Below, piece after piece: positions 1 to 11,045 of a DNA stretch of 64,000 bases. The notes below the pieces were generated by a model that ran no database searches, had not been told where the DNA came from, and saw only the letters and a program-made list of their open reading frames with translations. A program made the translations under genes and the position numbers. This stretch comes from Hofstenia miamia (taxonomy: Eukaryota > Xenacoelomorpha > Acoela), in contig SCFE01000056.1 in the NCBI GenBank assembly GCA_004352715.1, forward strand, positions 1,362,891 to 1,426,890, in the 5' to 3' direction. How positions within the stretch are numbered: position 1 is the stretch's first letter; each line of letters begins with the position of its first letter.

Positions 1-434
1 TAAACAAACTTTTAACAAACCGCTTGGATCTCAATGCTTTGGATTATTTATCTTTATATTACCCAAACCGCCCAGGATTACGTTCTAAAAATTTAAATCT
101 CTTTCAAATAACACGTATAAAGAAATCAAAGACAGCTTACTTCTATTTTAATCGCATCACTTGCTTGGCTAATTTTATTCATATAAACACAAACATTAAA
201 TTACTTGACGATTACAGCATTGTCAAAAAAAATCTCCTAGATTTTTGCAGATTACATCTCAATTACACTTTTAGTATTGATATTAGATGCACACACTATC
301 TTGTTTGTCCATGCAAATCATGCAAATCATCTTGTAGTTCATCAGTCCATAAATGACTTTTGTTGACTGTTTAATATATTTGTAGACCTGTATTAAGGTA
401 ATACATCTATTTAATAATAATAATAATAATAATT
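1..434 (+). mobile_element. 3' end of a non-LTR retrotransposon (CR1/L2/Jockey-like) with (TAA)n tail
   Basis: An open frame at 24-356 (frame open from about 18) codes for the C-terminal end of a LINE ORF2. It runs NRLDLNALDYLSLYY, then a stretch resembling the 'F..R....' segment of such proteins (AYFYFNRITCLANFIH), then a cysteine-rich end CTHYLVCPCKSCK. That C-x(n)-C-x-C-x2-C ending is common in CR1/L2/Jockey-type ORF2 proteins. A short 3' UTR follows the stop and ends in a (TAA)n tract at 412-434, which fits the short-repeat tail of these elements. The part upstream of the window start is not visible. The family-level call (LINE ORF2 end) is firmer than the clade. Confidence 0.62.
412..434. 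repeat. (TAA)n microsatellite tail
   Basis: About seven TAA units directly after the LINE ORF and its short 3' UTR. Most simply it is the element's 3' tail rather than an independent microsatellite. Confidence 0.8.
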
Positions 435-1959
435 GACCTCAATTTGAATGTCACTGAATATTTATTACAGAAAATCGATATAAATATAATTCATAATTAC
501 AAAGGAATTAATTACAACAGGTTTTTCTTTGTTGCTGTATTTGTGTAAACACATTTTCATAATGTAAATAATTCGATTTTTTGAGCCAACCTATTGTAAA
601 ATATTGACTTTGTTTAATAAAGTGGAAATGTGATTGATTGTAGTTAATTACCAAAACATCTGCTATTTCAAATAGATTTGCTTTGTTTTCAAAACTGGGG
701 AGGATATTCTTTTTAGTAAACAATGTTCTTCTTAACATCGAAATTTTCGAAGTTATCAAAATCAAATGATATTTGCCTATATCACATTAATATTGTATGC
801 ATGTAATTTTTTTTGATGAAATTTTCACAATAACACTCGCATGCATATCATAAATAAATCAAAATATATTATTTTAGTTGTAATTTTTGCTAATAAATGG
901 GGTTCTATTTAACTCTTTATATATATTATATATAACTATCAAACAAAAAATTGAAAAATAAAATCCCAATGGAACTCCTGCAAAGAATTGATGTATACAA
1001 AATATCAAAATTGCGATTTGCTAGAAATATAGTCATTATGACTATATTATGATAATAGTTTAAAAGATATGGTTACCTTTATTATTGATAACTGCTTGTA
1101 AATGAAAAGGTATAGAATCCATCATTCTAGCATGCTATGGTACTATGCATCATGAAAACATTAATGCATACACAAAATAATGACAAAATAACGTAAAATA
1201 ACATCAAAACACGTAACAAGCATATTAAATCAAATCCACATAATTTGGCAAATCGTTTCGAAACGTATGACTCACCTTTATGCTAGCTGAGCAATAGATA
1301 CTTATGGAATTGCTACAGATAGGAAAATTATTAGTCAGCAATGTATCATCACAAACATGATGTAAGCCCTAATTAGTCAGCTAATGTATATTAACAATTG
1401 CGTGAACAAACAAAAGTAAGCATGCAAACAAAAATGACCACATAAATAAGTGAGTCACTATAGCAATTATATGTTTATGAATCATTGTAAAATTGGCCTA
1501 GTAAATATCATGAACAATAAAAGTGAGTCAGAAATTATATTGCTGCTAGATGGTGTTGCAGTCGCTCTCTTTCTCTCTCCTCATATTTTCCTAATTTATT
1601 GAAACTCTTAGTCACTTCACTTCTTTTTAAAAAGTGCAGATTTAACCTTGTTATAAACTACTTTGCCATTAGTCTTCTACCCAAGTTATCTCTGGTATTT
1701 TGAGCAATTACTTTTCAGATATTTATACCAATGAGCTTCACAAAAACTATCAAAATCTCAAATTGGATTAATAAAGAAATGCTCCAATATCACTCAATTT
1801 CTTCTTCAATATCTTCATCTTATTTATGATAACTTTAATGATACCACTTACACATTTTTCTATTAATTTTGAAACTTCTAAAATTGGAAGTACCCGGGCA
1901 TTTTGTACTAATGCTGAGATCATGTCCCGCTAATCAATTTCAGAAGGTCAAAGGTCATT
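435..1959. other. A+T-rich stretch without a recognised gene
   Basis: No coding region is recognised. A minus-strand open frame at 508-765 has no family resemblance and is short. A (T/C)-rich tract begins near 1555 and may be the decayed 5' part of the LINE that becomes readable at about 1960. Confidence 0.6.
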
Positions 1960-2720
1960 GTAAATTGCCCCGAATTCAAGCATCTCTCTGTTACTGACAT
2001 AGTCCCTCAGGACTCTGTCCTGCATAATGCGTGTACAGCTGCGATTCCATTATACTTTGCTCGAGACTTAAAATTGTCCTCTATTTATATTCAATACATC
2101 TCTTATGATTTTGAAAAGCTTTCAACTTTGGCTCATCATAATGATATGATATTTATAGTGATAAATTCATTCTAAATGCTATTCCTTCATCGTCATTTTA
2201 TAGTAAGTGCCTGATATATCATAACTTGCTTTGGAATAATCACTTCAGCAAAAAGCTTAAGGCTCTTCAACTTCACATTCCTAAAAATTACGGGAACTAT
2301 GCCATTTTGCACTTCTGTTTGAGATAAAGTAAAATTGTATAAATCTCTCTTTCTCTTCAGTTTGAGTTATGCGTCTACCGTGTGGAGAGCGAATTCCTGT
2401 AACCTTGTAATAGATTGATGATCAATTATATAGACACAGAATCGCTTGCTACGCTGAAGCGTTTGCCTATTGCTATGTACTTACAGCTTCTTGATTTACT
2501 CTATCTAAATAAACTGCTCAATAGTTGTTTTGATTTCCATTTTTCAGTTTCATTTCTGTTACACTCACAAAGATCAAGACTACCCTCACACAATGTTTGC
2601 AGATATAAATGTGTTGCACTCAGAACCAACTGGTCTTTTAAGTACTATTTTAATTTTGTTAATCGATCTTCTTCCATCAGCTTATTTGACTCCACCACAT
2701 TAGTTTCTGTTCAATTTTAA
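1960..2720 (+). pseudogene. Degenerate LINE reverse transcriptase (C-terminal half)
   Basis: Read across frameshifts, the plus strand shows ordered pieces of a non-LTR reverse transcriptase. Near 1985 is VTDIVPQDSVL, corresponding to the family's GVPQGSVLG. Near 2055 is FARDLKL, at the place of the YADDxKL catalytic box with the first Asp lost. Near 2360 is LSYASTVWRANS, matching the family's 'YASxVW' segment. At 2415-2720 is a frame with LKRLPIAMYLQLLDLLYLN followed by SQRSR and SFKYYFNFVNR, matching the thumb/C-terminal region. Several in-frame stops and the altered catalytic box show it is dead. It may belong to the same superfamily as the element ending at 434. Confidence 0.68.
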
Positions 2721-3849
2721 TCTTTTGTTGATCACTGTACCAACGAAGTTAGCTGTTCTTGATTTTTCCTTTGCTGTTGTTCTTTTTACCGCTCAACTAA
2801 TTCACTTGGCTAGTATTAATGATTTATTTTTGAAAATAACTGTATATTTTTATCACATTTTTGTTTTTATTATTTTTGTTCTCATCGACAATATTTACTG
2901 CTACGACTGCTTCAGCGCACAAAAATAATTTTTGGCATAAATTTTCACCATTACAAGGGCTTATAAATTGTCTACTGGTGGGATTATTTCATAGGACTTC
3001 CAAATTTCTTAATAGGTTGGATTAACATTTTTTAAAATAGAACCGACTGTTTACACCATGAAGAAAATATAAACAGCTTAAGATGAAAAGTAATTTTTTA
3101 TGATTGGTATATTATGAAATATCTAAGAAGTCTTAAAAATATATCATGCATCAATCAGATTGTTTCAATTTTTTTTCCATTTTCATATGAAACCTATTCT
3201 TAGTTTTATTAGTAATATTATAATTTAATAATTTCTGCAGAATGCAGAAGAAATAGCTCATGGAATTGAAGTTTGAAAATCACAGTAGTCAGCTAGTTAC
3301 TTAGTTGCTACTCGTCTTACCCAGCAGAGGTTATAATCCTGCTGAAACAATTTATTGTACATTTTCGTTTTTTTCTCAATTTTTGAATTAAATGTGCACA
3401 CAGAAGACAAAATAATTTTCAGTATTGTAAGACCATTGGAAAGTCAAAAAATATCTCTCTCAAAAAATTATTTTGATTTCGGAAAGACTAATATTACGCA
3501 GTTATGTATGTTTTAGACTCAAAAATAAAAACATGTAGGTCTCTTCAATCCACGAAATGGTGAATAACAAAATTTTGAACCTTTGTTGTTATTGACGCTT
3601 TAAAATTAATATTCGCCGCTTTTGTTAAATTTTTGCCAAAATGCTACACTTATTAATAAAATTCTATTCTTTATGCTATCCAACCAAAAATGTTGATGTC
3701 TCTATGCTTCAGTTTTGACAATTATAAAATATATTGTATGTACTTCTGTATGCTCTGAAATTGTTAAATTTTCGGTATAAAATATATTGTACTTCATATT
3801 ATTGGCATTAATTTATAGCAATGGTGTATATTTTAGTATTTGTTCTTAT
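2721..3849. other. A+T-rich stretch downstream of the EF-hand gene
   Basis: This follows the LINE relic and lies 3' of the minus-strand EF-hand gene. A plus open frame at 2725-2928 may be LINE debris. No polyadenylation site could be fixed with confidence. Confidence 0.5.
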
Positions 3850-3999
3850 TTACTGATCGGCTGAGTTCAAATCCTGTTGTTCGCGATTTTCTGTCAATGG
3901 GTTCTGATTTCCTTCTTCCGATTGTTTGATTTCATTTTCCGTTTTTGATTGTTCAACAGCTTTTTCTTCTGGCTTTACTTCTTCAATCTGTTTTTTTGC
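3850..3999 (-). CDS. EF-hand/acidic-tail protein, predicted last exon
   Basis: Predicted terminal exon of the minus-strand gene that starts at 9569. The acceptor is tattag before 3999. The 150-bp exon is open in phase 0 and ends in TAA at 3852-3850. It codes for 49 residues beginning AKKQIEEVKPEEKAVEQSK and ending QQDLNSADQ. The segment is very rich in Glu, Lys, Gln and Asn, has no Trp or Phe, and looks disordered. No family is recognised. Exon status rests on the reading frame, a good acceptor and exact phase match with the exon at 4079-4261. A transcript would settle it. Confidence 0.68.
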   Translation of the reverse strand, partial: AKKQIEEVKPEEKAVEQSKTENEIKQSEEGNQNPLTENREQQDLNSADQ

Positions 4000-4078
4000 C
4001 TAATATTTAACTCTTAGTATAAACATTATTTTATTATTAATGTCATACATATATTAATCACATTAATATTTTCAATAC

Positions 4079-4261
4079 CTCTTCATTCGCAGAAGGTTCG
4101 ATTGAATTCGCTGTGATGTAGTCTGGCAACGTTTCTTCATTCAAGCCTAGCTTTTCCTCTTCATCAACTTTAATTGAGATGGTGCGCATGGGTTTATCAC
4201 TCATTTCTACCTGACTTGTATTCTCGGCAGGATTTATTTTTTGGCTAGTAGCAGACTTTTC
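4079..4261 (-). CDS. EF-hand/acidic-tail protein, predicted penultimate exon
   Basis: A 183-bp exon, exactly 61 codons, phase 0 at both ends. The acceptor is gatttag before 4261 and the donor is GAG|gtattg at 4078. The peptide begins EKSATSQKINPAENTS, continues SDKPMRTISIKVDEEEKLG and ends SIEPSANEE. It is hydrophilic and acidic with no recognised domain, so it is probably a flexible tail. It joins the last exon (3850-3999) across an intron of only 79 bp, and the exon at 4534-4608 across 272 bp. Confidence 0.68.
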
Positions 4262-4533
4262 CTAAATCATTTTCGAAGTAAATTTTAAAGTTTATATCGT
4301 TATAATGATCTCCTTAAACTATGAATTATTCTTAAAAATTTTCAACTTAGGTAACGAAGAAGCTAAACTGATTTATAGCTAACATCAATAACAATGCCAA
4401 AATATAACCGTTAATGCATTTTGTAAATTTCGATATATTATACATCAAAAAATTATGTATTTACAAATTGACAATGCAATAGAAATGAAGTTGTTGGTAT
4501 TTTTATTTAAACTAAGTCATTTAATTAGCTTAC

Positions 4534-4608
4534 CCTTTCAATCGTGGAATGTCTACTTAGAGGTGCGTCTGCGGGAGCTATGCTACGTTGGCTCTGACGA
4601 GATTGTGT
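4534..4608 (-). CDS. EF-hand/acidic-tail protein, predicted Ser/Arg-rich exon
   Basis: A 75-bp exon, 25 codons, phase 0 at both ends. The acceptor is ttcctag before 4608 and the donor is AGG|gtaagc at 4533. The peptide TQSRQSQRSIAPADAPLSR is followed by HSTIER. The RQSQRS and RHST contexts look like basophilic kinase sites, which is inference. Both splice sites are strong and the phase matches the exons on either side. Confidence 0.6.
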
Positions 4609-4806
4609 CTAGGAATACATCAGCGCAAGCATTCAGCACGCATAAATATAAAATTGTGAAGTACATTAAAATATGGAGTTTTTTCAATGGAAAATCCAAT
4701 GTTTACATTCAAGGAATTCAAATACTTATTCTTCAGATAATATAGCTATCTAAAGTCAATGGCATCAAAAATACACGTTAACTACTTTGAGCTGGCAATA
4801 GATCAC

Positions 4807-4859
4807 CAAAGTTCCGTCATCGTCATGGTGCGCTTGCGCAAGGTCAGATGCTGTCGCGC
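4807..4859 (-). CDS. EF-hand/acidic-tail protein, small linking exon (tentative)
   Basis: A 53-bp candidate exon. The acceptor is cataag before 4859 and the donor is TTG|gtgatc at 4806. It enters in phase 1, completing the split Gly/Asp codon left by the exon at 6880-6971, and leaves in phase 0 as the next exon needs. The peptide is ATASDLAQAHHDDDGTL. Joined to exon 3 it gives DKNGDGATASDL at the fourth EF loop, so positions 7-12 of that loop do not fit the consensus (Leu at position 12). Either the fourth site is degenerate or a small intervening exon was missed. The acceptor has a weak pyrimidine tract. This is the least certain exon of the chain. Confidence 0.4.
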
Positions 4860-5238
4860 CTTATGCAGTGGGGAGGGTTCACACAGCATGCTATCTTAGG
4901 GAATTTCTGCTACAATATAAAAATAGAAACAATGCATTATTGAAAAGTTTTCCATCCATATTAGTTGTATGGAAATTATTAATTTTTCTCAATCCAAGCT
5001 CTCTTCTGAATAATTTTGCGGGGACATTCACAACACTAAGCTAGTTGAGGTTAAATGAAATCATAAATATATGTTTTGAAATACTATAAAATTAGTTTAT
5101 GTATCGCTCTTTGACTCTAAGTTTCTTGCAAAAAGGTATGCATAGGCCATCTGTGGCATTGCCCCCTCTAAAGTTCTTGAGTCAGATATCCTTATAAGAT
5201 TTTGTAAAGTGGTAATAGCTAATCTAAAATACTTAGAA

Positions 5239-5571
5239 CAGCTATTCTCAACCTGTGTGTCGCGATACCCTTCGCGGTCGAATAACAATTTGCCAGTGGT
5301 TGCCTAGTTCTTCGGAATTATGCAATTTTTTTTAATAAATCAGTCAAATTCTCATGTTATTAGAAGAAGCTTAAATCTCTGCTTTGAAATGTAAACGATG
5401 TTCAAAATGACATCAAAACTGTCCAAATAGCATAGATTAAATATTGAGGAATTGTCGACAATTTTATTTAAAAAATTTATGGCAGGAAAAAATAATTAGT
5501 TGTGGGAGGACCTTCACCACATTCGAAATAGTATTTAGGTGTCACAGTACAAGAAATGTTGAGAACCACTG
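5239..5571. mobile_element. hAT-type MITE, 333 bp, with 8-bp target duplication
   Basis: The left end reads cagctattctcaacctgtg. The right end, reverse-complemented, reads cagtggttctcaacatttc, giving short terminal inverted repeats of hAT type. Flanks are acttagaa (5231-5238) and gcttagaa (5572-5579), seven of eight bases identical, fitting the 8-bp duplication of hAT transposons. The left part contains the gtgtcgcgatacccttcgcgg stretch seen in related short hAT repeats of other animals. There is no transposase. The minus open frame 5097-5288 overlaps its left end and is not a gene. The element sits in an intron of the EF-hand gene. Confidence 0.75.
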
Positions 5572-6879
5572 GCTTAGAAGAAAATTATAAATTAGATAAC
5601 ATATTTGAACTTATTCAAAGCATTACTATCAATTGCTTGTAGTTCAGTTGAACCATGGCCATAGTGTTAGGTAGATTGTTAATGTAAGACTAAGACCATT
5701 ACTGATTATAGACTCAGGACTGCATATGTTTTTTCCAATTTTAAACTATGCCAGTTAATCAAATATAATCATGGTTATGTTTACAATAGTGGCTTGGACT
5801 TTGGACTAAAGCGTAAGTATAACTAAATATCGCATTCAAAAAATGTAACTGGTTCATTCCGTTGTTTATATGGTGGAAATTCTCAAGATAATAAGACTTG
5901 TAGAAATTTAATAATAATTTTGTAATACACACCTGAACTAGATATCAATACAATAAAACGATGTCAGATTTACTCTAGCTATCAAGAGTATGGAAACATT
6001 TTCTGAACAAGTCTAACCCAAACCTATGCTTTCCATTGTCAAGGACAGGATCGAGGAACACCTTCCAATATAATATAAAAATGCTACCAGGTCTGTCTTG
6101 AGTCATTACTTGACCAATATCAATAACATTAAATTTTGATATTTCAATAGAATATCAGGGCGGGAACGGGTCAACCCAACCTGAAAATCGAGTCGGGTAA
6201 AAGATTTGACGGGTCCGATTGCGGATAACTTTAAAAGGGTCGGAAACTTTTTAGAATGGAAGAACACTTGCAGATTTAAAAAATAGACAGTTAGCCATTT
6301 GGAATTTTGAAATATTAAATATTTTATTATTTTGTATTTTTTATTTATTTCGTATTGTTCTTATTGATACTTTTATTTTAAACATCTTGATATTTTCATT
6401 ACTCGTTTATCTTTTATAAATTTTATTGAAATTGTAATATCGCACCTGACCTTTGCTTGCTAATCCACTATTGCTAATTAAGTCCATTTAAGTATCACAT
6501 GGTTTTTAGAAAAACGTCAGTATCCTATTTTGTGAGTGATTCGTCAATTTTAGCGACAGTGTACGAAATTGTGTTTTTTATTTTGGCTTTCGAAAATGAC
6601 AAAATCGCACCTACATTCTCTCATTTTATGGTAAGGTGTTAATTGACAAATGTGTTTATATACCTCATTCACTGTACACTTTCACATATATATTTTTTGT
6701 GCAGAAATATATATTGTATTGCAAAAAATTATAGGAGGCCGTATCGTATACTTACTTGGGAGCATGGTGGGGTTTCATGTGGGGGTTGTAGATATGAACA
6801 TAATACTCCAACAAATTCCTTAATATCAATTTTGCCTAAACACTCAAAATTTGTCAACTTCTGTTGAATATTCACTCAC

Positions 6880-6971
6880 CATCTCCATTTTTATCGCATT
6901 TCTGAACAAGAGTTTTGAACGAGTCAGTTTCTGATTCTTCTAAGGGTTCTCCAAGTTCAAACATCACCCGA
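6880..6971 (-). CDS. EF-hand protein, exon 3 (end of EF3, start of EF4)
   Basis: A 92-bp exon. The acceptor is tgtttag before 6971 and the donor is GATG|gtgagt at 6879. It enters in phase 2 and leaves in phase 1. The split codon with exon 2 gives Asp (EEQELD), then RVMFELGEPLEESETDSFK and TLVQKCDKNGDG. ELxxVMxxLGExL is the calmodulin-type exit helix of EF3 followed by the EF4 entry helix, and DKNGDG is the start of an EF4 calcium loop (Asp1, Asn3, Asp5, Gly6). Both splice sites are close to consensus. Good family match. Confidence 0.85.
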
Positions 6972-6996
6972 CTAAACATGAATTACACAAATCATG

Positions 6997-6998
<2 letters not shown>

Positions 6999-7031
<33 letters not shown>
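6999..7031. repeat. (TA)n array
   Basis: Pure TA dinucleotide array in an intron of the EF-hand gene. A second array of similar length lies at 7249-7281 in the same intron. Confidence 0.95.
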
Positions 7032-7034
<3 letters not shown>

Positions 7035-7247
7035 AGCATAAAAACGTCAATATTTGAATTTCGCCGTGTTTCAATCTATCATCTCAGCGCTTAGTAGAGA
7101 GTAGTAAAATTTTTTATGTTGATAAAAATGCAGTAGTTTGCCTTAAATGTTTAACTAAAAAGTTTTAACGTTGAAACAGTAAAAAATTTGTATTTCAGCA
7201 GAAGATCTTCTAGCATTAATGCAACTTAATGAAGATTAATATATGTA

Positions 7248-7248
<1 letters not shown>

Positions 7249-7281
<33 letters not shown>
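7249..7281. repeat. (TA)n array
   Basis: Pure TA array about 220 bp from the array at 6999-7031, between EF-hand exons 2 and 3. Confidence 0.95.
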
Positions 7282-7283
<2 letters not shown>

Positions 7284-7656
7284 TGTTTTCCTACATGGTT
7301 CCTACATAAGGAAATTGGAATTAACATTATTTTTGTTGAAAATAGCTTTGGAAAAGACAAATGAATTCGCAAATTTGCATACTTCACAAACTTATGCTAG
7401 ATACTTCTACGCTAACGGTTAACCAAGAAAATTCACATTTTAATGGACAAATTTTAAATCTTAGATAATCACATGATTAATGATATAGTTCATAAAGCAA
7501 AGAGTAAACGCTAGTATAAAACTTCTGCTTCTTTCATATAGTGAAAAATTCAAATTTGAATTTCGAAAGGTATCGATTACAATCTTTTAACATTGCAACA
7601 TCTAAGACAATTATACTTAGACAGAATTCGGATTCTTGATTCTCAACAACACTTAC

Positions 7657-7801
7657 TCAAGCTCTTGCTCTTCCAAATACCCACTGTTGTCTTTATCAAA
7701 GTATTTGAAGGCTTCAGTTAGATCTTTGTAAGGGTCTTCTGGTCCTTGAGATTCATCTTGCATAAACTCGATAAACTGGTCTTTTGTTAAATATCCATTA
7801 T
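7657..7801 (-). CDS. EF-hand protein, exon 2 (EF2 and EF3)
   Basis: A 145-bp exon. The acceptor is tattttag before 7801 and the donor is CTTGA|gtaagt at 7656. It enters in phase 1 and leaves in phase 2. Joined to exon 1 it gives the EF2 loop DEDDNGYLTKDQ followed by FIEFMQD. Position 12 is Gln instead of Glu, so calcium binding there may be weak. It continues to a canonical EF3, FKYFDKDNSGYLEEQEL (Asp1, Asp3, Ser5, Gly6, Leu8, Glu12). The linker DESQGPEDPYKDLTEAF resembles calmodulin's central region in position. Confidence 0.87.
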
Positions 7802-8193
7802 CTAAAATAGATGTGCAATATTCTGTATATTCCAAAAAACTAAATTGTTGGAAACCAGTTAACAGTTTAAATCTTATGTCATGAACAAACATGGACATTG
7901 AATTCCATTCCTTGAAATATTATCCATCTTGCTTTTAAAATATTGGACGCATTGTATCATAAATTGCATTAAATTTATATAGCAAGTATTGATAAAATTT
8001 CCGAAGTGATAAAAGCAAAATAATAAATATTAAAAATACTATCTACTATAATATTGCTATAAAAATCTAAAAATTTATTTTGAGACAAGTGACCATTTTT
8101 ACAAATAATTTAGAGCAAAATTAAATCCTTAGTTAGTAGCCTGCCCATTAAATATGAATATATTTTGAATGAATCATTCTGCATATGGCACCA

Positions 8194-8552
8194 ACTTAAG
8201 CATTAGGGATCTTGCTAAATCCATTCGAATACTTAGAAGGAAAGGGTAACTGTTGCCAAAATTAGTAAAATCTTTAATTTTAATCTTTAAATTATATCAG
8301 TGTAAAGAATGAGTTTGTTAATTTTTTGCAACAAGAAGCGATTTTTACTACAAATTACCACCTTACATCATAGGCTAAAAATTGCAAAAATTCTTAATCC
8401 AACTATCAAGCAATTTCATTTTTAAAAAACCTGAAACTGTTTCAAATTTATGCTTTAAGGAACCAAGCTTTCACACTTTAAAGTAACTTGATCTATTTTC
8501 TATTTTTCAGCGTTAGCCTGGAATGTGCAAGATCTTCCAAGACTTTAAGGCA
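8194..8552. mobile_element. Copy of a long-TIR MITE family (decayed)
   Basis: The right end at 8512-8552 carries gcgttagcctggaatgtgca, closely matching the right end of the better-preserved copy at 38253-38270 (gcattagcctggaatttgca). An imperfect inverted counterpart of it lies near 8194-8245. The length is close to that of the 37941-38299 copy. It is in the intron between EF-hand exons 1 and 2 and has no coding capacity. The left boundary is uncertain by tens of bases. Confidence 0.45.
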
Positions 8553-9415
8553 TAAATTGATGAAATGTCCATAGCTTATCAAAAAATGATGACTATTGGA
8601 AAGAATTTAAGTTCCCGTTGTGCCACTCAGATTATATAATTTACAGTTCAATTTGCTCGCTGTTCTATAACATCCTTTCATTGACATTATACATGTATGT
8701 TCGTGTTTTTCCTCGTTTTAATCAAATATTTGCATTCACCTCTGCACTCTGCAGTGTGCGCTTGAGTAGAGGTATTGAAGTGTCGGTTTTTTTCAGTATT
8801 GAAAAACTGATAACAATAATATAATGTGCTCAATGAGTGATTTTACAAATCGATTATATCTGAAAAACTCCGCACTTTATCTCTGAAATTCAAGAATACA
8901 TGTAGTATGGATAAATACTAAATTGATCAGCATTTCCTAACTATTAAATTCTTATGAATTCGTCTGTGTTGATATAATAGAATTAGGTGATTTTCGGGTA
9001 AAACCTCAAATTATTGGCTAAGTAATTAAAAAAAACGGATGTCTGTAACTTTTTAAGACAGGCAGAGTTGTAAGCAGACCAAAATTTACCGTCTACAGTG
9101 TGGCAATTTTGGTACCCACACTGCGCTTGCACAACTTCTTTTCTTATATGAATACTTGTATAAAGGAACTAATTATATGTATATTTATAAACTTAGACAA
9201 ACTTCTAGTTATTAAAAGTGTTAATCTCATATTAATGAATTATTATCTTCTAATTTAATAAAATAAATAAATGCACCAAAATCTTGTTCTTCAAATGATA
9301 TTTTACATCATCATTTAGAAGATGATATGCAAAATTTTAAATGGTGAGCATTATATAATAAATTATTTCAAATACTTGATAAAAGCATCATTTAAATAGA
9401 ACAGCATAAATTTAC

Positions 9416-9569
9416 CATCTTCGTCATAATTTCTCAACACATCAGCCACTTTACTGTCAGATGGACTTAATCCACAAATCTGCAGAACTTTCTTAAGTTC
9501 GTCTGCTTCTATTTTTCCACTACCATTGGTGTCAAAGGTGCTGAAAACGTCTAGCCACTGATCTTGCAT
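9416..9569 (-). CDS. Calmodulin-like EF-hand protein with acidic tail, exon 1 (EF1)
   Basis: The gene runs from 9569 down to 3850. Exon 1 starts at ATG (9569-9567), MQDQWLDVFSTFDTNGSGK, and holds a canonical EF1 loop (Asp1, Asn3, Ser5, Gly6, Ile8, Glu12) and the entry helix of EF2. The donor is GATG|gtaaat at 9415. Chaining seven exons (154, 145, 92, 53, 75, 183 and 150 bp) gives 852 bp, in frame to a stop, for 283 residues: about 130 residues of calmodulin-like domain, then a hydrophilic Glu/Lys/Ser/Gln-rich tail. Calcium binding is inferred from the family; partners are unknown. An AG lies just upstream (tag|AACATG), so the ATG could be internal to a longer protein. The tail is not typical of calmodulin or troponin C. 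I do not assign an orthologue. Confidence 0.82.
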
Positions 9570-10949
9570 GTTCTATGTTTTCTTGACAATCATGCCATGT
9601 ACCTGGCATCTACTCAAGCTATCGAACGTATAGTTACAGCATTGCGCTAAGTAATTGCTCAGTACATTATGAATTTTAATTTGAGTTAAATTTTTATTTT
9701 GCACTTGTAGAATGGAAACTTTTAAAGCTGAAGGTTACCGATTAGGTCGGAAGTTTAATCTATAGATAGAGAGTGCATTTTATACATACAATTTGTTGCA
9801 AGCGGATACACATAAAAAGGCTTTAATATTTCAATGTTTTTGAAATCTATACAGTTTTGACAAGGCGACACCTATCTAGGTTTTGATCATTCATCAATAT
9901 ACTTCGATAAATGTAAATCTCTATTTAAACCAATATATAACACCGCTTGATCAAAAAAGAGGAACACAATTCAGGTCCCACCTCCATGTGGGTGGCTGGT
10001 GTTATTTAATAATATTTAAGAGAATTCCTATTGTGCCTAATAAAAGAAAGAAACAATATATACAGTCACGTTTGGTATTAGTAGTTTACTTTGTCGTTAT
10101 TGGTCATAAACTTGTTTATGATGTTTATAGTACAATTAATTCTATAGATAGCGACTCGAAACGTTAATGAAGACAGTACTAATAAAAAGTGATTTCGTTA
10201 GGGAAGCGGCTTCTAGTTTAGTTTGAGTCTGAAGAATATAGGTTTATGAATGCATGCACGATTCAGTTATGAATGTCCGCACGTTACAGACACCAGTTTT
10301 AAATTGTGCCCACGTTCGCTACAATGGCACTTCTAGCTTTCGTCCAATTTAGTATATAATAATTTGACGGCCATAATTTCCTGAGCCACACAAGCTGAGA
10401 ATTCCTTAGTCATGATTTAATTTTTTTATAAATGTATTTCCGAAAATGCAATATAATTGTTTTGGAAGCTTTGTCGTCTGATCAAGCTCTCAAAGGATTT
10501 AAATTATATTATTGCTCAATATATTCTTTTGAAGAACAATATTTGAAAATTGCTTAATTGCAATATAATTGATAGTATTCTTCCATTAGCAAAAACTAAT
10601 TTACACTGTTTTTAGAGAGCAACTAAGTGTCTCTTCCTTAATGTGAACTACTATCTAATTAGTAATACATATATATAAATATATATATTAATGTATCACT
10701 ATAGCTTACGATAGTAGTTTCTGTTCATAACAATTTTTCCTTCTTTCTGGTAAAATCAAATATAATTTCTCTCTATACCACTTTCTATTGAGAACTCCTA
10801 TTTTATTAGTATTCATTTTCATTAATATTTTTCTCGACGAAATTGCTAAGCGCGAGGCCCATGAGAACTCACCGGTTGGATAACAATGCTAAACCCAGTA
10901 CCATTAGAATTAACAATTCTTTTGTGTAAGCATCGTCATCGTGTAGCAA
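9570..10949. other. Upstream region of the EF-hand gene
   Basis: Presumed to hold the promoter of the minus-strand gene. No TATA box or CpG-like island stands out. A GC-richer patch at 10850-10900 includes a donor-like minus-strand sequence (CCAACCG|gtgagt near 10874), but no open exon can be built around it. Confidence 0.4.
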
Positions 10950-10999
10950 TTGTGAATATTATTTCCACAGAATCTGAGAGAAATATTTACATTTGAAAT

Positions 11000-11045
<46 letters not shown>

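Noticed and set aside
3860-3890. tRNA B-box-like gagttcaaatcc
   Set aside because: No A box or cloverleaf around it; it lies within the last coding exon of the EF-hand gene.
5097-5288. Minus open frame of 63 codons
   Set aside because: Its first third lies in the hAT MITE end; no motif or splice context.
6155-6250. GGGT/ACCC-rich words, also seen near 58011 and 58395 (ttgggttgggtc)
   Set aside because: Only short degenerate word sharing; no alignable unit or boundaries, so not called as a repeat family.
10849-10960. Possible upstream exon of the EF-hand gene (donor CCAACCG|gtgagt on the minus strand)
   Set aside because: Phase would fit, but a stop lies about 30 codons upstream and no good acceptor is present.
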